64,000 nt of DNA, from contig DASYBU010000042.1 in assembly GCA_036500605.1 (NCBI GenBank), forward strand, positions 1 to 64,000, in the 5' to 3' direction. This stretch comes from JAFALK01 sp036500605 (lineage in GTDB: Bacteria > Pseudomonadota > Gammaproteobacteria > Burkholderiales > Burkholderiaceae_C). The notes under the pieces were generated by a model, which had not been told where the DNA came from, did no database searches, and worked only from the letters and a program-made list of their open reading frames with translations. The number at the start of each line of letters is the position of its first letter. Position 1 is the stretch's first letter. This document shows, one piece after another, positions 29,141 to 38,869 of this stretch. Both the position numbers and the translations under genes were made by a program.

Positions 29141-32100
29141 TTGGCCTCTGACGTCCTGCGCAAGCTGGTCCTGATTACCTTGGCCGCGATCCTCGCGATT
29201 GGAGTTCTGATCGGCGTGGGCTATGTCCAGATGCAGCGCGTCTTTGACGGCGCCGACGTCGCCAACCGCAACGCGGTGCCGAGCCTGGCCGTGCTGGCCG
29301 ACATGCAGCGCGACTTCCTGCGCGTTCACAACGCCTTGGCAAGGCACGTCGCCGCCGATGGCGGTGGCAAGGATGCCGAAGAGGCCGAGATCAACATCGC
29401 CCGCGCCAGCCTGCAATCGGACTTCAAGAGCTACGAAGTGGATGGCTGTGTTGGCCAGACCTGCGTCGACAGCCCGCTCGACGGCGACTACCTGCAACGT
29501 GAACGCGCCCTGTGGGAGCGTTATTCGCCCTTGATCGACACCGTCGTGCTCACCTCGCGCCGCGGCGCCACGGGGCTGAACGCGGCGCACGACCTGCTCA
29601 GCGCCACCAACGATCTGGCCAGCAATATGCTCGACCTGATCAACGGCCACGTCAACTCGAACATGGTGGCCGCCCGCGAGGCCTCGGCAGGCGCACGCCG
29701 CATCAAGAACGAGGTGCTGGTCTGGCAGGCCGCTCTGGGCTTGGCGATGGTGATCGGGCTCGCCCTGATCAACTACATGATGCTGCGCGGCCTGGTCGGT
29801 GAGCTGAAGAAGCTCAACTCACAACTGGGCGGCGAACCGGCCGATGCGATGCGCGCGGCCCAGCAGTTGGCGGCCGGCGACCTGGAGATCAACCTGCGCC
29901 TGAGGGACCACGACAACCGCAGTGTGATGGCCAGCATGCAGTCCATCGTCGAGACCATGAACCGGCTGGCCGATCGCGCCGATGGCATCGGCCGCGGCGA
30001 GCTCGACGCCGAGGTGGTCCTGGCGTCTCGCAAGGACCGCCTGGGGCTGGCGATCAACCGCATGGTCGGGCTGCTGCGCACGAGTCGGAGCGAGGAGCGC
30101 CGGCGCAACTGGCTCAAGGACGGCTACGCCGATCTTTCCGAAGCGCTGTCGCGCGACATGCTGGCGCCGCAGATTGCCGAGACGGCGCTGAACCTGATCG
30201 GGCGCAATCTGGGCGCGGGCCGCGGCGTCGTCTACGTGTTGGCGCCGGGCGGCAAGCAGCTCGATCTGCTGGCCAGCTACATCTACAGCGAGCATGACCG
30301 TTTCGGCGCGCACTTCCGGCTCGGCGAAGGTGCGATCGGCCAGGTCGCGCGCGATCACAAGCCGATCGAGCTGCAGATCGACGGCGACGACATCGCCCAG
30401 ATCGTCACCGGCACCGCCGAGCTCGCGCCTCGCTACACCTACACCTACCCCTTCCTGCATGAGAAAGCCCTGCTCGGCGTGCTGGAGCTGGCGACGGTCA
30501 ACGCGCTGGACACGGTGCAGACCGAGTACCTGCAGTCGGCTTGCGACACGCTGGCCGCCTCGCTCTACCTGGCGCAGCAGCGGGCCCGGGTGCGCGAGAT
30601 GCTGGACATCGCCAAGGAGTCCGAGCGCCAGATGCGCGAACAGAGTTTTGCGCTCAAGGAGTCGAACCTGCGCCTGGAAGAGCAGCAGCAGCAATTGCAG
30701 CAGCAGACCGAGGAGCTGCAGCAGGCCAACGCGCAGATGGAAGAGCAACAGCAGCAGATGCAACAGCAGGCCGAGGAATTGCAGCAGTCCTACTCGCAGC
30801 TGGAGGAGACCCAGGCGCGGCTGGAGCAGCAGAACCGCGATCTGGAACAGGCGGGCCGCTACAAGTCGGAGTTCCTGGCCAATATGTCGCATGAGCTGCG
30901 CACGCCGCTCAACTCGATCATCCTGCTCTCCAAGATGCTGGGCCAGGGCGACCAGACGCAGACCGCCGCCCAGGCGCAGGAATGGGCGCAGGTCATTCAC
31001 CGCTCAGGTAGAGAGTTACTCAAGCTGATTGACGACGTTCTGGACCTGGCCAAGGTGGAGGCCGGCCGGCTCGATCTGCACCTTGCACCGATGGCGACCG
31101 AGCAACTCTGCAGCGAGCTGCGCGCCCTGTTCGGCCCGATCGCCCAGGAGAAGGGCCTGAGCTTCAACATCGACGACGGTCTGCAGGCAACACTGATGAC
31201 CGACTCGCAAAAGCTCGGCCAGATCCTGCGCAACCTGCTGTCGAACGCGATGAAGTTCTGCAAGCAGGGCGAGGTGAGCCTGAAGCTGGAGCGCATACCG
31301 GACCAGGACCCCGCCCTGCCCCTGCGCCTGACCGTGCGCGACACCGGCATCGGCATTCCCGCTGAGAAGCAGAGCGTGATCTTCGAGGCCTTCACGCAGG
31401 CCGACGGTTCAACCTCGCGTGAGTACGGCGGCACGGGCCTGGGCCTGACGATCAGCCAGCGCATGGCGCACCTGATGGGTGGCCGCATCGAGCTGCAGAG
31501 CGTTCCCGGCGAAGGCAGCGCCTTCACGGTCTGCCTGCCCGATCAACAGGCGGCGGGCCGCTCGCCGGCCGCGAAGGAGCGCGTGAACGAGCCGGTGCAT
31601 GAACCGGTGCAAGACGACCGCTACGGCCTGCGCCCCGGCGACCGCACCGTGCTGCTGATCGACGACGACGTCACCTTCGGCGAGGCGCTGATCGCCCTGA
31701 ACCGAAGCAAGGGCTACAAGACCCTGATCGCCGGCGACGGCGCGCAGGGCCTGGCGCTGGCGCGCCAATACCGGCCGAGCGGCATCCTGCTCGATCTCGG
31801 CCTGCCCGACATGGAGGGCGCGCAGTTGCTGCACCAGCTCAAGACCGATCCGCGGCTGAGCGAGATCCCGGTGCACATCGTTTCCGGGCGGGGGCGCGAT
31901 GAGTCGCTGATCCAGGGAGGCGCGATCGGCTTCTCGCAAAAACCGGTCAACGACGACGCGCTGCTGTCGGCGCAAGCCGCGCTGATGGTGCATGTGAACA
32001 AGGCCGGCAAGGCCGGAGCCCAGCGCGGCGTGCTGCTGCTGGAGGGCGAGAGCCTGCACCGCGATGCGCTTCAGGACGCCTTGCCCGCGGGCCGGCTGAC

Positions 32101-32803
32101 GGTCTGTGCCCTGGACGATCCGATCGAGCCGCAACTCGCGGGCGCCGCCCCGGCGCTGGCTGTGATCGACCTGTCGGGGCGCGGCGTCGAGCGGGCGCTG
32201 GCCCTGTCCGCGCAGCTGCGCGAGACCTGGCCGAAGCTGCCGCTCGTGTATTGCACCGACCAGCCCGTGCCGGCCGATGAGGAGGGCGAGCTGCGCCGTT
32301 TCTCGGACAGCCTGATCCTGCAATCGAGCCAGTCGCGGCAGCGCTTGCTGGCCAATGTCGAACGCTTCCTCAATGAGGTTCCCGAGGCCCCGTCCAAGCC
32401 GGCAGCCAAGGGCAGCCAGCGCTTGAGCGGGCGACGCGTGCTGGTGACGGACGACGACCCGCGCAATCTCTTCGTCATCGTGGCGGCACTCGAGAAGAAC
32501 GGCGCCAAGGTCAGCACCGCCGTCAACGGCCGCAAGGCGCTTGACTACCTGAAGGCGAACGACGTCGATCTGGTGCTGATGGACATCATGATGCCGGAGA
32601 TGGACGGCTACCAGGCGCTGACCGAGCTGCGCTCGCAGCCGCGCTGGGCCAAGCTGCCCGTGGTGGTGCTCAGCGCCAAGGCCTTGCCCGCCGACCGCGC
32701 CCGCATGCTCGCGGCCGGTGCGCAGGACTTCCTCGCCAAGCCGGTCGACTACGAGGCCTTGATCGATACCGCGCAGCGCTGGAGCCAGGAGCCGCCGGCA
32801 TGA
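29141..32803 (+). CDS. Hybrid sensor histidine kinase with three receiver modules
   Basis: Membrane sensor kinase, 1220 aa. TM1 about residues 9-29, an external four-helix-like region with a cysteine pair (DGCVGQTC), TM2 about 191-218, HAMP, GAF about 333-480, a long Gln-rich coiled coil about 490-575, HisKA with H584 (NMSHELRTP), HATPase (N box near 698, DTGIGIP, GGTGLGLTI). Three receiver modules follow: REC1 with D885, a middle degenerate one, and REC3 with D1148 (LVLMDIMMPEMDG). The TTG at 29141 is chosen because AGGGAG lies 6 nt upstream. It overlaps the CheB-CheR gene by 4 nt. Confidence 0.93.
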   Translation: MASDVLRKLVLITLAAILAIGVLIGVGYVQMQRVFDGADVANRNAVPSLAVLADMQRDFLRVHNALARHVAADGGGKDAEEAEINIARASLQSDFKSYEVDGCVGQTCVDSPLDGDYLQRERALWERYSPLIDTVVLTSRRGATGLNAAHDLLSATNDLASNMLDLINGHVNSNMVAAREASAGARRIKNEVLVWQAALGLAMVIGLALINYMMLRGLVGELKKLNSQLGGEPADAMRAAQQLAAGDLEINLRLRDHDNRSVMASMQSIVETMNRLADRADGIGRGELDAEVVLASRKDRLGLAINRMVGLLRTSRSEERRRNWLKDGYADLSEALSRDMLAPQIAETALNLIGRNLGAGRGVVYVLAPGGKQLDLLASYIYSEHDRFGAHFRLGEGAIGQVARDHKPIELQIDGDDIAQIVTGTAELAPRYTYTYPFLHEKALLGVLELATVNALDTVQTEYLQSACDTLAASLYLAQQRARVREMLDIAKESERQMREQSFALKESNLRLEEQQQQLQQQTEELQQANAQMEEQQQQMQQQAEELQQSYSQLEETQARLEQQNRDLEQAGRYKSEFLANMSHELRTPLNSIILLSKMLGQGDQTQTAAQAQEWAQVIHRSGRELLKLIDDVLDLAKVEAGRLDLHLAPMATEQLCSELRALFGPIAQEKGLSFNIDDGLQATLMTDSQKLGQILRNLLSNAMKFCKQGEVSLKLERIPDQDPALPLRLTVRDTGIGIPAEKQSVIFEAFTQADGSTSREYGGTGLGLTISQRMAHLMGGRIELQSVPGEGSAFTVCLPDQQAAGRSPAAKERVNEPVHEPVQDDRYGLRPGDRTVLLIDDDVTFGEALIALNRSKGYKTLIAGDGAQGLALARQYRPSGILLDLGLPDMEGAQLLHQLKTDPRLSEIPVHIVSGRGRDESLIQGGAIGFSQKPVNDDALLSAQAALMVHVNKAGKAGAQRGVLLLEGESLHRDALQDALPAGRLTVCALDDPIEPQLAGAAPALAVIDLSGRGVERALALSAQLRETWPKLPLVYCTDQPVPADEEGELRRFSDSLILQSSQSRQRLLANVERFLNEVPEAPSKPAAKGSQRLSGRRVLVTDDDPRNLFVIVAALEKNGAKVSTAVNGRKALDYLKANDVDLVLMDIMMPEMDGYQALTELRSQPRWAKLPVVVLSAKALPADRARMLAAGAQDFLAKPVDYEALIDTAQRWSQEPPA

Positions 32804-34575
32804 GCGTGCACCTGCAGGCGGACGCCTCCAACGCTTGCGCGCAGCGGATCACGGTGCTGGGGCGGCCCTTGTCGGAGGCCAGCTGCGAGGAGCTGCTCGC
32901 CTTGCTGGCTCCGACGACGTCAGGAAAAAAAGAACAAAAAGAAGAGGATGAAAAAGAAGAAGGAGAAGCGGCAACACCGACGGCGCTGAAGCTGGTCTTC
33001 TACGACGCCGACACCCTGCCCGCACCGCTCATCGAAGCGATCTGCGCGGCGCTCGACGCGGGCCGCAAAGTCAAGGTGCTGGCCTATCACGGCCTGCTGG
33101 CGCAGCGCCTCGGGCACCTGGGCATCCCGGTGCGTCAGGCCGCGCGTGTCAAGCCGCGTCGACCGGGCGAAGAGGGCCAGACGGTGACGGTGCGCGCCTT
33201 CGCGCTGGCCGGCTCGGCGCACAGCCTGGACAAGCTGATGACCATCGTCGGCGCGCTGCCCCGCTCCGAGGCCAGCATCTTCGTGGCCCAGCATGTGGGG
33301 CCCGAACAGATCAACCTGCTCGATCAGTTGCTGAAGACGCGCACCGACTGCACCGTGCTGATGCCGCAGCAGCTGTGCCCGATCGAGCCCGGGACGATCT
33401 ACGTGGCGCCGCCCGGCCACCACATGAAGGTGGCGCATGGGCAGATCTATCTGACCCGTGACCGCGCCGTGCAGTTTGCGCGGCCGTCGATCGATGTGCT
33501 GTTTGAAAGCGTCGCCGCCGAATACGGCGACAGCGCGCTGGCGGTGCTCTTGTGCGGCTTTGGCAGCGACGGCGTGCAGGGCTGCGCCGCCATGAAGCGC
33601 AGCGGCTCGCTGGTGTTCGCCGAAGCGGGCGACGATTGCGGAGAGGCGCGCGCCATGCCCGATGCGGTGCGCGATGCCGGCCACTGCGACCAGAGCCTGC
33701 CCTTGCCCGCGCTGGCCAGCATCGTCGCGGCCATCGCCTCGGGCGAGCAGGATCTGCCCACGCCGGCGCTGATCCCCTTGTTCCTCGAAGCGCTGCACGC
33801 GCATTGCGGGCAGGACCTGCGCGGCTACCAAGCTGACAGCCTGATGCGCCGCATCCGCGCGCTGATGGGCCAGCTCGGCCTGCCGCGCTTCTCGGATTTC
33901 CAGCGCGCCCTGTTCAGCGAGAGCCAGGTCTTCGAGCGCTTCACGGCCGAGCTGCCTGTGGGCGTGACGAGCTTCTTCCGACATGCCGAGCAGCTGCGTG
34001 AGCTGCGCGAAGAAGTGCTGCCCTTCCTGCAGAGCTTTGCCGTGGTCAAGCTCTGGTGCGCGGGCTGTTCATCCGGCGAGGAAGCCTACTCGCTGGCCAT
34101 CATGCTCGAGGAAGCGGGCCTCGCAGCGCGCAGCCATCTGTTTGCCACCGACATGAACGCGCACGCGCTGGCGCTGGCCTGCGACGGCCTGTACCCGATC
34201 GCCGCGCTGCGCGATGCCGAGCGCGACTACCAGGCTGCCGGTGGCACTCGCACGCTGGCCGACTACCTGGAGCCGCGCGGCCGGATCGCGCGCATGGTTC
34301 GACGCCTGAGCGAGCACGTGCTGTTCTACCGGCACTCGCTGTCGGACGAAGGCGTGTTCAATGAGTTCCAGCTGATCGTCTGCCGCAATGTGCTGATCTA
34401 TTTCAGCGCGGAGCTGCAGGCGCAGGTGCTGCAGCGCTTCACGCAGTCGCTTCACCCCGATGGGCTGCTGGTGCTGGGGCCGCATGACGGCATGAACATG
34501 ATCGCGCGCGATTGCGGCTTCGTACCGCTGCGCGCGGGCGGCCACGTCTACAAGATGAGTGGGAGAACAACATGA
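32800..34575 (+). CDS. CheB methylesterase - CheR methyltransferase fusion
   Basis: Fused chemosensory adaptation enzyme, 591 aa. The first 125 residues are uncharacterised with a KKEQKEEDEKEEGEA linker. The CheB triad is visible as S139 (AGSAHS), H165 (AQHVG) and D257 (GSDG). CheR begins near residue 330 (CGQDLRGY), with the SAM loop WCAGCSSGEEAYSLA and CRNVLIYF. There is no CheB receiver domain, so control must come from the adjacent kinase or regulator. Overlaps both neighbours by 4 nt. No methyl-accepting receptor gene is in the window. Confidence 0.92.
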   Translation: MSVHLQADASNACAQRITVLGRPLSEASCEELLALLAPTTSGKKEQKEEDEKEEGEAATPTALKLVFYDADTLPAPLIEAICAALDAGRKVKVLAYHGLLAQRLGHLGIPVRQAARVKPRRPGEEGQTVTVRAFALAGSAHSLDKLMTIVGALPRSEASIFVAQHVGPEQINLLDQLLKTRTDCTVLMPQQLCPIEPGTIYVAPPGHHMKVAHGQIYLTRDRAVQFARPSIDVLFESVAAEYGDSALAVLLCGFGSDGVQGCAAMKRSGSLVFAEAGDDCGEARAMPDAVRDAGHCDQSLPLPALASIVAAIASGEQDLPTPALIPLFLEALHAHCGQDLRGYQADSLMRRIRALMGQLGLPRFSDFQRALFSESQVFERFTAELPVGVTSFFRHAEQLRELREEVLPFLQSFAVVKLWCAGCSSGEEAYSLAIMLEEAGLAARSHLFATDMNAHALALACDGLYPIAALRDAERDYQAAGGTRTLADYLEPRGRIARMVRRLSEHVLFYRHSLSDEGVFNEFQLIVCRNVLIYFSAELQAQVLQRFTQSLHPDGLLVLGPHDGMNMIARDCGFVPLRAGGHVYKMSGRTT

Positions 34576-35828
34576 ACGACCGAAGATCCGAAGAGAAGTT
34601 CGACGACAAATTCATCGTGCTGGCCGTTGACGATCGCGATGCCAACCTCATTGCCTTGCGCGCCCTTTTCAGCCAGACGCCCGACATCGAGCTGGTCGAA
34701 GCCACCTCGGGCGAAGAGGCGCTGATGATCACGCTCCAGCGCAACATCCACCTGATCCTGCTCGACGTCAACATGCCCGGCATGGACGGCTTCGAGACCG
34801 CCGAGCACCTGCAGGCCGTGGAGCGCACGCGCGACATCCCGATCGTTTTCCTGAGCGCCACCGCCAAGGCCGAAGTCTTCATGCAGCGCGGCTACAACCT
34901 TGGCGCGGTCGACTACCTGGCCAAGCCGATCGAGGACAACCTGCTGATCAACCGCGTGCGCCTCTATCAGCGGCTTTATCAGGGCCACCGCGCGTTGCAG
35001 GCCAATCTGGAGACGCTGCGCACCGCGCAGGAGCGCCTGCTGCAGACCGAGAAGCTCGCGGCCCTGAACCCGATGGTGATCGCGGTGGCGCATGAGCTCA
35101 ACACGCCGATCGGCAACTGCCAGCTGATGGTCAGCACGATGCGCGAGGAGACCGCCGAGATCGTGCGCCGCTGGGAGTCGGGCACGAACCTGCGCCGCAC
35201 CGAGCTGGAAGCCTATCTGCGCAGCAATGTCGAGGGCACGGCCCTGCTCGACAAGGCGCTGACCAGCGCCGCGCATGTGGTGGGCCGCTTCAAGGAAATG
35301 GCGGTGCGCGAGCACTCCTGGGCGCGCAGCCGCTTCCAGCTGCGCGAGCCGGTGAACCTGGCGGTGTCGACCATTGCCAACCGCATCAACATGCCCGGCC
35401 TCGAGATCATCCAGAACATCCCGAACGGCCTGCCGATGGACAGCTTCAACAGCGCGCTGGCGCAGGTCATCGACGAGCTGCTCTCCAACTCGCTGCTGCA
35501 TGGTTTCGAGGGCCGCGGCAGCGGCAAGATCAGCATCGAGGCGCTGCTCGACTCGGGCGGCGATCAGGTGCTGCTCAGCTACATCGACAACGGCGCGGGC
35601 ATGTCCGCCGAGACGCTGGCCAAGGCTTTTGATCCCTTCTACACGACGCGCTTCGGCCAGGGCCGCAGCGGCCTGGGCCTGAGCATTTGCTACAACATCG
35701 TGGCCGGCCTGCTGGGCGGCGAGATCGGCATCCGCAGCGCGCCGGGCGAAGGGACGGAGTTCAGCATCAGCCTGCCGCTGAATGCGCCGGTGCGGGACCG
35801 GAACACGCAGAGCGGCATCCTGACCTGA
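34572..35828 (+). CDS. Response regulator with C-terminal histidine kinase domains
   Basis: Protein of 418 aa with a receiver at about residues 15-130 (acidic pair in LAVDDRDAN, phospho-acceptor D65, T/S and K in FLSATAKA and LAKPIE), a coiled linker, and a HisKA-like dimerisation domain with H174 (VAHELNTP) and an HATPase domain (NSLLHGF, DNGAGMS, RSGLGLSI). GGGAG precedes ATG 34572. It is the last gene of the overlapped three-gene operon and probably integrates signals from the hybrid kinase. Confidence 0.92.
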   Translation: MNDRRSEEKFDDKFIVLAVDDRDANLIALRALFSQTPDIELVEATSGEEALMITLQRNIHLILLDVNMPGMDGFETAEHLQAVERTRDIPIVFLSATAKAEVFMQRGYNLGAVDYLAKPIEDNLLINRVRLYQRLYQGHRALQANLETLRTAQERLLQTEKLAALNPMVIAVAHELNTPIGNCQLMVSTMREETAEIVRRWESGTNLRRTELEAYLRSNVEGTALLDKALTSAAHVVGRFKEMAVREHSWARSRFQLREPVNLAVSTIANRINMPGLEIIQNIPNGLPMDSFNSALAQVIDELLSNSLLHGFEGRGSGKISIEALLDSGGDQVLLSYIDNGAGMSAETLAKAFDPFYTTRFGQGRSGLGLSICYNIVAGLLGGEIGIRSAPGEGTEFSISLPLNAPVRDRNTQSGILT

Positions 35829-35842
35829 ACTTCCGTTGAAGA

Positions 35843-37138
35843 TCAGCGCGCCGGGCGGAAGTATTCCCGCTCCGCCTCCCGACTCACCTCCTGCGCCGCG
35901 CTGAAATCAGCCAGCTGGCGCACGCGCAGGTTGAAGTCCACGCCAAAGGCCGTGATCAGGTTGCGCAGGCCGCCGATGTCGGCCACGCCGAACATCGCCT
36001 GCACCTCGCCCACCGCCACCTCGGCCTTGGCATCGCCGGGCAGCGTGGAGGACTTGCGCAGCCGCACCAGTTGCGTGTCAACCCTGTCCTGCAGTTCGCG
36101 TGGGCCGGCCACGCCGGCCCGCACGCACAGGTCGAAAGGCTGGCTGTTCAGGAGCTTCAGCGCGGCATCGTTGCCCTTGTACTTGTCTTGCAGCATGGCC
36201 GCCGCATTGAGCATGCGCGAGAGGTACTTGGACGCATGCACAAAGGCCTCGCCATTGGCGCGGCGCTGCTCCGTGCCGGCCTTCTTGGCCTTGGCCTCGC
36301 TCTCCAGCGTCTTCATGTCCTTGTAGAAATCGGCCATCTGCTCGTTGGTCGATTGCAGCAGCTCGGCCGGTTTGATCTCCTCCAGCACCTTGGCCTTCTT
36401 CTCGGGCGTCGAGGCCTGCATGCCGGCCACGATGTGCGCGATGGCGCCCTGGCTCACATAGGCCTCGTTGGCGAACACGATGTTGGTGAACTGCGCCTGC
36501 TTGATGCGCGCCTTCAGCGCATTGATGGAAGCGCCCGCCTGGTCGACCCAGGCCGCGTGCGGCACGCCCTTGTGGTGCTTCTCGCAGTTGGCGCCTTCCG
36601 TGGTCTCGAGCAGATGGGTTTCGAGATCGTTGACCTTGGTCTGGTCCTCGCGCAGGGCCGTCATGGTCTTGGCGTACATCGCGTCGGTCGTCTCCATCAC
36701 ATCGTCCTGGAAATGCTCTTCGAGCGTGTCCAGGAACTTGGGCAAGGCGGCTTGCACCTCGGCCAGCGCCTGGCTCAGCGCGGGGCCGGTGGCGGTGTTG
36801 GCGGCGTTGTTGATGCGCTTGAATTCGTCGTAAGCCTTCTCGAACACGAGGCGCTCTTCCGCCGGCAGTTCGGCGAGACGCTTCTCCACGGTCTTGACGA
36901 TCTCCAGCACCTTCTCGCGTGCGGTCAGCAGGTAGACGTCTTCGGCCTCCTCGAAGCGTTGCTGGATGCGGTCGCGGTCCTTGCCGGCGGGCATCGAGTC
37001 ACGCAGCGCATGCCACATCTTGTTGAAGCTGGTCTCGTCGAGGAAGCGGCGCTGCTTCATCAGCGTGGCCACGTCCTGGTCGATGCCGGCCATGTTCGCC
37101 ACCGGGCCCACGGGCTCGGCGATCTCGTTGTCGGCCAC
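35843..37138 (-). CDS. Downstream fragment of the amber-split gene, hypothetical
   Basis: If translated alone from GTG 37138 it yields a 431-aa, mostly helical acidic protein (LMKQRRFLDETSFNKMWHAL, KVLEIVKTVEKRLAELPAEE). No ribosome site is obvious before the GTG and no known domain is visible. It continues the reading frame of 37172-38869 after the amber codon, so it is best read as the C-terminal part of one gene. Confidence 0.5.
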   Translation of the reverse strand: MADNEIAEPVGPVANMAGIDQDVATLMKQRRFLDETSFNKMWHALRDSMPAGKDRDRIQQRFEEAEDVYLLTAREKVLEIVKTVEKRLAELPAEERLVFEKAYDEFKRINNAANTATGPALSQALAEVQAALPKFLDTLEEHFQDDVMETTDAMYAKTMTALREDQTKVNDLETHLLETTEGANCEKHHKGVPHAAWVDQAGASINALKARIKQAQFTNIVFANEAYVSQGAIAHIVAGMQASTPEKKAKVLEEIKPAELLQSTNEQMADFYKDMKTLESEAKAKKAGTEQRRANGEAFVHASKYLSRMLNAAAMLQDKYKGNDAALKLLNSQPFDLCVRAGVAGPRELQDRVDTQLVRLRKSSTLPGDAKAEVAVGEVQAMFGVADIGGLRNLITAFGVDFNLRVRQLADFSAAQEVSREAEREYFRPAR

Positions 37139-37171
37139 CTCGCCGGCCTCGCCCTTGGCGCTGATGTTGTC

Positions 37172-38869
37172 CTAAATCGCCTTGTAGTCGCGGGCGTAGA
37201 GGTTGGTGTCGAACACGCGGCCGGGCGGGCGGCCGAAGTCCTTCTTCACCTTGTCGTTGAATTCCTTCATGGCCACCACGTCGACGCCCGAGTTGGGCGA
37301 GGCCACGGTGATGTCGAGATCGGATTCGATGTCCTCGCTGCCACCGCTCCTGAACAGCAGACCGGCCGCCTTGTGCTTGACGTGAAGCGCAGAGATCAGC
37401 AGATCGACGTAGTGGCGGCGGAACTGGTAGAGCTTCCACATCACCGCATCGGTGATCTTGTTCTGCGTGGTCACACCGGGCAGAACGACGTCCTTGCCGC
37501 TCTTGCGCATGGCCTTGAACTTGAACCAGCCGTACTCCGCGAAGGCGGCGCGGCAGACGGCATCGTTCCACTGGTCGGCGTCCGGGTCCGCGTTGTCTTT
37601 GAAGCCGACCTTGGCTGGCGGTGGCTTGATGTCGAGCTGCTGCGCGCCGGCATCCTTGAGCAGTTGGGCCAGGTCGGCCGCGCGCGCGAACTCGTCCTCC
37701 ATCAGCCGCTTCAGCGCGGTCAGGTCCGGCGGATCGGTGGCCATCAGCTGGTTGATCTCGGTCTTGAGCCGCTGGCCCTTGGCCTCGGACTCCGCTCGCT
37801 GGGTTTCGACCTTGGCGGCTTCCTCGCGCTTGAGGGCGACTTGTTCCGGTGTGAGCGCGGCCGCGGGCTTGCCCGGGCCTGCGGCAGCGGCGGCCGGCTG
37901 GGTTCGCGGCGCCGCGGCGACGTCGTCCTCGACCTTCTTCAGCCGGGCCACGGCCGCGACCAGATCGCTGGTCGACAGGCTGGCCGCCTCGCTCACGCCC
38001 ACGGTGGCTGCCCGGCCGCCCACCCAGCCCGCGGCCGTGAGCGCCTTGATGCGCGGCACCAGCGCGGCGAAGCGGGTCTTGAACTCCGCCATCTGGATTT
38101 TCTTCGCGGCGATGTTGGCTTCGTCCGCGGACGGCGGCTCGTCGCCCTCCCCGCTGACATCGGAGCCTGCGTCAGCGGCCTCGGCAATCTCAGCGGGCTC
38201 AGCGGGCTCGCCGTCGTCATCGATGTCGTCCGGGTTCTCGCCGCGCACGCGCACCTTGACGCGCTGCTCCGTCTGCTTGAGCAGCGCCGCCCGGAGCTTC
38301 TTGGCCAAGCCCGCCACCTCGGTCTTCAGGACGAAGGTCACCGCATTGGCTTCAAGAATGCATTCGCCCGCCACATACTTGGGCGGGCTGCTGGCACCGA
38401 GATACGCGGCCAGCGGCTTGCGCGCGGCCGGCGTTGGCGCGCGCTTGGCAAGCATCACCGCCGCCTCCTTGCTGCCCACGGCCACCAGGGCCTGGCACGG
38501 CACGCCCTTCTTGACCGCACGCAGCAGCGGGATCAGCTTGGTGGTCAGCGCGGCCGGGCCTTCTTCATCCTCGGACTCCGCGGCTTCCTCGGCCTCTTTC
38601 TCCGCGGCCTTGTTGGCGGCGCGGCGCTCGCTCTCGATCGCCTTGTCCATCAGCGCCAGCTGGGCGAGGATTTCCTTGTCGGCCTTGTGCTCCTTGCGCA
38701 GCGCGTCGACCAGTTTCTCCAGGTCCTTCAAGGCCTCCAGCCACTTCGCCGGGCTGTCGCGCTCGGCCTTGGCCAGCTCGGCCAGCGCCTTCAGCAGCGC
38801 AGCGTCCTTGATCGTGCGGCCTTTGGCAAAGGTTTTCCAGACGGATTCGCTGAGATTCTTGTCGGCCAT
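37172..38869 (-). CDS. Upstream fragment of the amber-split gene, NTase-like motif near end
   Basis: Protein of 565 aa ending at TAG. The N-terminus is an Ala/Leu/Lys-rich helical region (IKDAALLKALAELAKAERD), the middle has acidic low-complexity linkers (DDIDDDGEPAEPAEIAEAAD), and the end has the GS-x5-DLD pattern (residues 510-519). The protein stops 47 residues after the DxD, before a beta-type NTase fold would be complete. This supports truncation of a longer product. Confidence 0.6.
   Translation of the reverse strand: MADKNLSESVWKTFAKGRTIKDAALLKALAELAKAERDSPAKWLEALKDLEKLVDALRKEHKADKEILAQLALMDKAIESERRAANKAAEKEAEEAAESEDEEGPAALTTKLIPLLRAVKKGVPCQALVAVGSKEAAVMLAKRAPTPAARKPLAAYLGASSPPKYVAGECILEANAVTFVLKTEVAGLAKKLRAALLKQTEQRVKVRVRGENPDDIDDDGEPAEPAEIAEAADAGSDVSGEGDEPPSADEANIAAKKIQMAEFKTRFAALVPRIKALTAAGWVGGRAATVGVSEAASLSTSDLVAAVARLKKVEDDVAAAPRTQPAAAAAGPGKPAAALTPEQVALKREEAAKVETQRAESEAKGQRLKTEINQLMATDPPDLTALKRLMEDEFARAADLAQLLKDAGAQQLDIKPPPAKVGFKDNADPDADQWNDAVCRAAFAEYGWFKFKAMRKSGKDVVLPGVTTQNKITDAVMWKLYQFRRHYVDLLISALHVKHKAAGLLFRSGGSEDIESDLDITVASPNSGVDVVAMKEFNDKVKKDFGRPPGRVFDTNLYARDYKAI

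Larger units (their letters stand above)
35843..38869 (-). pseudogene. Large NTase-motif protein split by one in-frame amber codon
   Basis: Two open frames, 37172-38869 (565 codons) and 35843-37171 (442 codons), are in the same frame and separated by a single TAG at 37172-37174. Read through, they give about 1008 residues. The first part has an Ala/Lys/Glu-rich helical N-terminus, a charged linker and, close to its end, RSGGSEDIESDLDITVAS (G510-S511 with D517 and D519), a pattern like the GS-x(n)-DxD of beta-type nucleotidyltransferases. The second part is helical. A GTG at 37138 could start it alone. I cannot assign a function; a toxin or NTase-like effector is speculation. The amber may be a real mutation, a read error or a split gene. 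Confidence 0.7.
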
